A DNA stretch of 64,000 nt from Myxocyprinus asiaticus (lineage: Eukaryota; Chordata; Actinopteri; Cypriniformes; Catostomidae), in contig NC_059363.1 in the NCBI RefSeq assembly GCF_019703515.2, positions 2,850,317-2,914,316 on the forward strand, given 5' to 3'. Under the pieces are notes generated by a model. The model was not told the DNA's origin. It ran no database searches and saw nothing but the letters and a program-made list of their open reading frames with translations. Below are positions 58,645 through 64,000 of the stretch, piece after piece (within the stretch, counting starts at the first letter, position 1; each line of letters starts with the position of its first letter). A program made the translations under genes and the position numbers.

Positions 58645-59275
58645 ATATAACTGAAAAATGAAAATTCTCTTATCATTTACACAATGCAAGTGAATGGTGA
58701 CCAGAACTCAGAAGGTCCGAATATCACATAAAAGCAGCATAAAAGTAATCCATATGGCTCCAATGGTTTAATCCATGTCTTCAGAAGTGATCTAATCGGT
58801 TTTAACTCTTTCTTTCACGTACATTCCATTGCAGTTTCTTGGCATGATCATGGTTTCAAGCTCGATTACACTTCCTAGCGCTCGACGGATACGCAGAGTG
58901 CTAGATGGCGCTATAGGAAGTGTAATTGAGCTTGAAATCATGATCGCCAAGGAGAATACTGTCAAGATTTATAGTGAAAAAGGAATTACCTTTTGGTCTG
59001 TTCTCAACCAAAACTGATTGGGTCACTTCAGAAGACATTGATTAAACAACTGGAGTCATATGGATTACTTTTATGATGACTTTATGAGATAATTGGACCT
59101 TCAGAGTTCTGGCCACCATTCACTTGCATTGTATGGACCTACAGAGCTGAGATATTCTTCTAAAAATCTTTGCTTGTGTTCTGCAGAAGAAAGAAAGTCT
59201 TACACATCTGGGATGGCATGAGGGTGTGTAAATGATGAGAGAATTTTAATTTTTGGGTGAACTATCCCTTTAACC
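58645..59275. mobile_element. Fold-back miniature transposon, GGATAGTTCACCC family
   Basis: The two halves are inverted copies around about 58890: GCAAGTGAATGGTGACCAGA, AAAGTAATCCATATG and AGCTCGATTACACTTCCTA on the left are mirrored by AGGAAGTGTAATTGAGCT, CATATGGATTACTTTTAT and TCTGGCCACCATTCACTTGC on the right. The right tip is well kept (GGGTGAACTATCCCTTTAA); the left tip is damaged and about 90 bases at the left end are missing. The frame inside is an artefact. Confidence 0.88.
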
Positions 59276-59389
59276 TTAAAAAAACGAAATGTACTCACTT
59301 TTAGTGCCACACAATAGACATTTCACCTTGGAACTGCCGCAATGTTGCCATAGACATGTAATTTTCATGAGATCAGGCTGCCAATGCTA

Positions 59390-60985
59390 CATACTTCGCA
59401 AATTGTAGCAAAAACAGCAAGTAATTCTTCAGTCTGGGAACTTGTAAACACACATTGTTTCCTGGTAGACCGATATAAACTGGTGCACTCTTACATCAAG
59501 CAATTGTGTAAAGCCAACCAATCAGATTAGACCTTGTTGTTATTCTGTCAACATTTCTGTTAAGTGGTTTGTGAACGTTCTGACACTATAGGTAATATCC
59601 TGATGAACAGTTCTGGGCTAATGGCTTGGGAAATGGAGACCTGAAATGCTGCTTGTACTTTCATCTTCATTCTGTGTATGTCTGTATATAGTACTGTATA
59701 TATTCTCAGCAGAATCATTACACCACCATTACTTTAATAGTGTATCCGTTTCTCACACTATAACACTATAACAATTTCTCTGCCATCATAAGGACAAAAT
59801 CTACTGTACAGACCAGCCTGAAGAAAAATGTAGAGCACTCCTTATCCATACTTGAAGATCAGAATAGTTTCCACCATTCATTTGATTTCCACCGACCACC
59901 AAGAGTTCTGCTGGACAAATAGCAGAAACAGTAAAATGAATAAAAACTAAATAAGGAAAGAATAATGTACAGTTACTTGGCCATTATTGTAAAGTAAACC
60001 CCAACATGGTTATCAGTGTTTTGCATCTCTCCGAAGTGGATAATTTTGCGAAAATGACCAGCTGATTGTATATTATCCCACTTATTGTTATTAAATAAAT
60101 AAATATATTTACACAAAATCTTTATTTATTTTTTACTAGAGACATGAAACTAGCACAGCTATGAAGTAAATTGGTTACTGGGGACAACCGTCAATTATAC
60201 AGTTTAGTAGCATTACTATACAAATTATCGGAGAGCAGAATAGTGCAATTGGGCAAATTAAGTATTCAAGACAGCTGTTAAATAAATGTATTTAGAGAGC
60301 AGAGAGTTGTGAGATTGTGTCTTGTGTCAACCTAAAAAGAAAAACCAATAGCTGTTTTCTGTGTACATACAAAAGTTACATGAAAATTTCCACCCTGGTG
60401 AGTGTGGAATGCAACTATCTCTGGAAAACAGCTCGCCAGGGAACGGAAAATGACATGCTGGTAAAAGAGACACTCGATTGATTTTGCACAGTGTCAAATT
60501 CTGCTCAATAAATTGGACAGACATGTCTGTCACTTGACAAATCCCTCTCTATCGCTGTCTACTCCGCTCTAGTGAACCTGGCGATTTGAAGACCACGGTT
60601 TTGTGTCAACAGTTGTAACGCAGATACGGCACCTGTCCTAAGCCTGAAAGACAAACATAACATTATTACCTGGCTATTTGCATGGTGTGTGTACATACAT
60701 AAGTTTCTCTTATTATGGCTGCAGAGAGTGTGCGAGTACGTTACAATGATGGCAGGAATAGAAACATAGTTATACAGTGCACATTTGGACAACACTGATT
60801 GTTTGTCCTGGATTTGAGTTGAGATGAAACACGTCTGTTTGATTAAAGAAAGCACATTCGTTCTGCTTTTACGCTGCTAATTACATATGTTCAGAGAACA
60901 TTAATTGGAAAAGACAAAGAAAAAGTATCAACTCAATTTGCATACACTGAGGATGCCTATGTGTAAGGAGAGCAGACAAATGAGA
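59390..60985. other. Non-coding stretch, nothing identified
   Basis: No exon or clear repeat supported. Confidence 0.35.
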
Positions 60986-61765
60986 TACCACATGGATGGA
61001 TGGATGGATAGACTGATGGATGGAAATGGATAGGTGGATGGATGGATGGATATGGATGAATGGATATGGATGGATGGATGATGGATAGATTGATGGATGG
61101 AAATGGATAGGTGGATGACTATGGATGGATGGATGGATATGGATGGATGGAAATGGATAGGTGGATGGATATGAATGGATGGATGGATGGATGGATGGAT
61201 GGATGGATGGATGGATTGATGGATGGAAATGGATAGATGGATGGATATGAATGGATGGATGGATGGATATGGATGGATGGATAGATTGATGGATGGAAAT
61301 GGATAGGTGGATGGATGGATGGATGGATATGGATGAATGGATATGGCTGGATGGATGGATAGATTGATGGATGGAAATGGATAGGTGGATGAATATGGAT
61401 GGATGGATGGATATAGATGATGGAAATGGATAGGTGGATGGATATGAATGGATGGATGGATGGAAATGGATAGGTGGATTTATATGGATGGATGGATGGA
61501 TGGATGGATATGGATAGGTGGATGGATGGATATGGATGGATGGATAGACTGATGGATGGAAATGGATAGGTGGATTTAGATGGATGGATGGATATGGATG
61601 GATATGGATGGATGGATAGATTGATGGATGGAAATGGATAGGTGGATGGATGGATATGGATGGATGGATAGAGTGATGGATGGAAATGTATAGGTGGATT
61701 GAAATGGATGGATGGATGGATAGATAGATGGATGGTTAAATTAATGGATATGGATTGATGGACCA
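60986..61765. repeat. (GGAT)n-based minisatellite
   Basis: GGAT tetramers are interspersed with GGATATGGAT, GGAAATGGATAGGTGGAT and GATAGATTGATGGATGG, giving a loose longer period of about 60-100 bases. The His/Pro/Ser/Ile frame on the minus strand is an artefact. Confidence 0.95.
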
Positions 61766-62715
61766 CCAAAAAAGCCAAGATTTTCTGTAAATAAATTCTA
61801 AATTTCAGTCCATTCCTCACACATAGCTATCACATGACTTTAGAACATGCATATATAGTCGTATGCACTTTAATTACTATTTTGTTTATGGTTCTTGTAT
61901 GGTGTTTTGTGGTTCTTTTTGGAGCTTCACAGATATGCTCACTATGAACTATTGTTGTATGGAAAAGATGTGCATGAAAAATCTTCTCCTTGAACATGCC
62001 ATGAAAAAAATTTAGAACAACATGAGGGCAATTTTGAGGGCATGAGGGCATTTTTTTTTTTTTTTTTTTTTTTTTACAAAATATTCCTTTATTCTATTAG
62101 CTGACTATATGAAACAGATATTAAACAGATCTCGTTTCTTTCCTATGGGTGATCTCACTCTTTGGATATAGTTATGAAGTAATTCCTGCCGACTGCTGTC
62201 CTCCAGAGATGAGCTTCATAACAGATATGATAATATTTATAAAGTAAGAATTTCCAGCTCATCTGCAGATAATCAGACACATGCACTGTGGCAAGACATC
62301 TCAGATCGTGTGGTTCATCAGCTGGCCATTCTGTTTCCTCATTGTAAGTGTCAGAGAGTCTATTTTTATCACCTTAGTAAACTTGACTCTGCACAGTTTG
62401 TCACCATTCGTGGTTCATTCCAGGCTCAAGTTTCCAATTATCAATGTTAAATTGGCTCCTGGCATGAACAAGTGCTGAAGGTCAGAACATTCAAAAGTCT
62501 GAATGTCACAGTGATGAGACATGCTGGCATGTATGCCACACGTTTAATGCATGTCACACAATTGGCATATGGCAATATGCCATTAACTTTAAGAAGCATA
62601 TTGCTCTGTTTGTAGTACAAAAAAGACTGGACAGTTAATATACAGTATGTAATGGTGATTTAAGCCTATGTTTTCATAGGGCGTTACAGAAGTTGATGCA
62701 CTGTATGGGGTATTA
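61766..62715. other. Non-coding stretch
   Basis: A T-run lies at 62051-62075. The words GCTTCACAGATATG and GAACAACATGAGGGCA (about 62016) hint at a trace of the GGATAGTTCACCC family, but too little is left to call. Confidence 0.35.
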
Positions 62716-62915
62716 GGGCCACGTCCACACTAATAGTTTTTTAGTTGAATGAAACGCATTGATTTTGATATGTTCATGCCTCTCATCGACACTGGAACAA
62801 AGTTTTCCTTCACCGAAAACAGAGCGTTTTGAAAACACTCTCAATTACAGCATACTTTAGGAAGAAACGATGATATTGGGACACTTACAAAAACAGATTA
62901 GTATGGACGTGGCCT
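62716..62915. mobile_element. 200-base inverted-repeat miniature element
   Basis: The left end GGGCCACGTCCACACTAAT and inverted right end AGGCCACGTCCATACTAAT match at 17 of 19. The interior has AACGC/GCGTT and GAAAAC words. No coding capacity and no clear target duplication. Confidence 0.78.
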
Positions 62916-64000
62916 GAAAATACCAAAATACATGCTGCAGAGTTTTTAAAACAAAAAAAGAAGCACAAACTTTTGATTACCAACCTTGGAGCTTACTGTG
63001 GGTCCTTCTTTTAAGGTTAGGAAGTTATTGATAAAAATCAAATCCCTGTATGGAAAAAAATATGGGATTAATACTTCCAGAACCAGACTGTTACACTCTA
63101 TAACAGTCAGGTGTTTTTCTTCATTAAAATTTAACATGCACGCACATTATACCCTTTTTGTTTGAAGGTCTGTGATTGGTTCTTCTTGGTTGCCGGGATA
63201 AACTTAAGGGGTTTCTTTTCATTTCTGTTGAACAATACAAGCCATAATAGGTAACTTTGTCTTTTCTTTTCTTTTTGTAGACTGGGGTCATTACAATACT
63301 GTATATTCTAAATAAATACTTGACTAAATTTAAGAGTATATAGCTATAAAATGAACTTGGAGAGCAAAGCTGAGATCATTTGTTCTTGGAAGAATTTTCC
63401 CTTTTTTCCAGTTTTTCCATTGACATGTTTCTGGTTTGCTGCTTGAACCATGCACAGCATCTTCCACAGCACCAGATGGAGTTTGGCATTATTTTCCAGG
63501 AGCAATTTGTACAACTTTAGTGTTGTCTAAGAATAGCAATAATCATATGGTAGATTTGACCCTATAATGCACCTTAATAAATCATAATTACAATACACAA
63601 CTCTGTTGGGACACAACCCTTATGCAATTGTTCATCTTGTTTTTTAAGGTGAAATAACCTTCATGCAGGACAAGGTGTCTCAGAAGTATTGCACGTTCTG
63701 ATTTCATTGTTGCACTCGCTGCTCTTTTTTTGATTGCAGTTCATGTCACAGACTCCAAACGGCACCTACGGCCAAATAATGTGGCCTAAACATCCTGCGA
63801 GCTGATTTGCTGAAGCCTGGAACAATAATTTCCCAGTCAGACTTAAAGGGGATTTTATTAAGTGAAGAAGAAAGGAGAACAAGCTAACAAGAGCGATGGG
63901 GATTATGTCCGGCTGAGAGAGCTAGAGTTGAACTCACAGCCACAACAGCCATTACATTAAATCTGCTGTACTGAGAGTGCCACTCAAGCACAGACCATCA
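62916..64000. other. Non-coding stretch to the right edge
   Basis: No supported exon. A pyrimidine-AG followed by a 20-codon open stretch at 63736-63808 was considered and not accepted. Confidence 0.35.

Larger units (their letters stand above)
58151..59381 (+). mobile_element. Inverted-repeat element carrying a tRNA-like segment, copy 2, interrupted
   Basis: The ends AACCTGGTCTCAT (58153) and, inverted, AGCCTGATCTCATGAAAA (to 59379) match copy 1 at 34271-34837. Shared interior words include GGGGCAGTTTCCTTGTGAAA, AACATTTGCATTACATAA, AAAATGACGTTGTTGC and GGTTAGGTTTAAGGTT. CAATGC near both ends may be the remains of a target duplication. A fold-back miniature transposon (58645-59275) sits inside. 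Confidence 0.78.

Noticed and set aside
58829..59017. 62-codon frame MQFLGMIMVSSS
   Set aside because: Lies across the centre of the fold-back transposon.
61119..61820. 233-codon His/Pro/Ser/Ile frame on the minus strand
   Set aside because: Translation of the GGAT minisatellite.
62281..62478. 65-codon frame with a hydrophobic segment
   Set aside because: No domain, no splice context and no similarity that I know.
63736..63808. Possible exon after TTTGATTGCAG, reading FMSQTPNGTYGQIMWPKHPAS
   Set aside because: No recognised family, no donor site before the stop, and no neighbouring exon. Kept only as something to test with RNA data.

Overview
The window reads as non-coding, repeat-rich nuclear DNA of a teleost fish, most likely a cyprinid. 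The evidence is an AT-rich background, fish-type Tc1, hAT, DIRS, L2 and Rex-like elements, tRNA-derived SINEs with an L2-type tail, and many copies of the TTAA-flanked miniature transposon that starts GGATAGTTCACCC. There are no operons, ribosome binding sites, CRISPR arrays or prokaryotic features.

Only one host gene is supported. The terminal coding exon of a kelch-family gene, probably klhl29, lies on the + strand at 1398-1581. It sits just downstream of a Tc1 transposon whose 3' half fills bases 1-852, so that transposon lies in the last intron. Everything from about 1.6 kb to 64 kb looks like 3' flank or intergenic DNA.

Layout. 0-3 kb: Tc1, kelch exon, nested miniature transposons and a SINE fragment. 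4.2-6.2 kb: satellite with a homogenised core of twelve exact 77-bp units. 8.7-10.2 kb: 11-bp minisatellite. 12.7-15.9 kb: nearly complete but dead minus-strand LINE (endonuclease plus reverse transcriptase). 19.2-20.7 kb: two short hAT-type elements with perfect 8-bp target duplications. 27.5-28.9 kb: a third hAT-type element, also with an 8-bp duplication. 29.2-29.6 kb: fold-back element. 32.5-33.1 kb: 600-base pyrimidine tract. 34.3-34.8 kb: inverted-repeat element holding a tRNA-like sequence. 36.2 kb: SINE. 37.6-42.3 kb: DIRS1-like retrotransposon with inverted ends and an internal complementary region but no recombinase. 44.1-46.6 kb: TG-rich minisatellite with a 542-bp higher-order period. 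49.6-50.7 kb: second, 5'-truncated LINE. 51.2, 56.4 and 56.9 kb: three copies of one tRNA-derived SINE, each with clear target duplications. 55.0-56.3 kb: 5'-truncated L2-type LINE. 58.2-59.4 kb: second copy of the tRNA-containing inverted-repeat element, split by a fold-back miniature transposon. 61 kb: GGAT minisatellite.

The genes do not form a joint system. The long frames on the satellite strands are artefacts of repeat periods that lack stop codons. I found no convincing new biological system. The most unusual item is the pair of inverted-repeat elements that each carry a tRNA-like segment; the DIRS copy and the satellites are the best structural stories. Family names come from recognised motifs, not from a database search.
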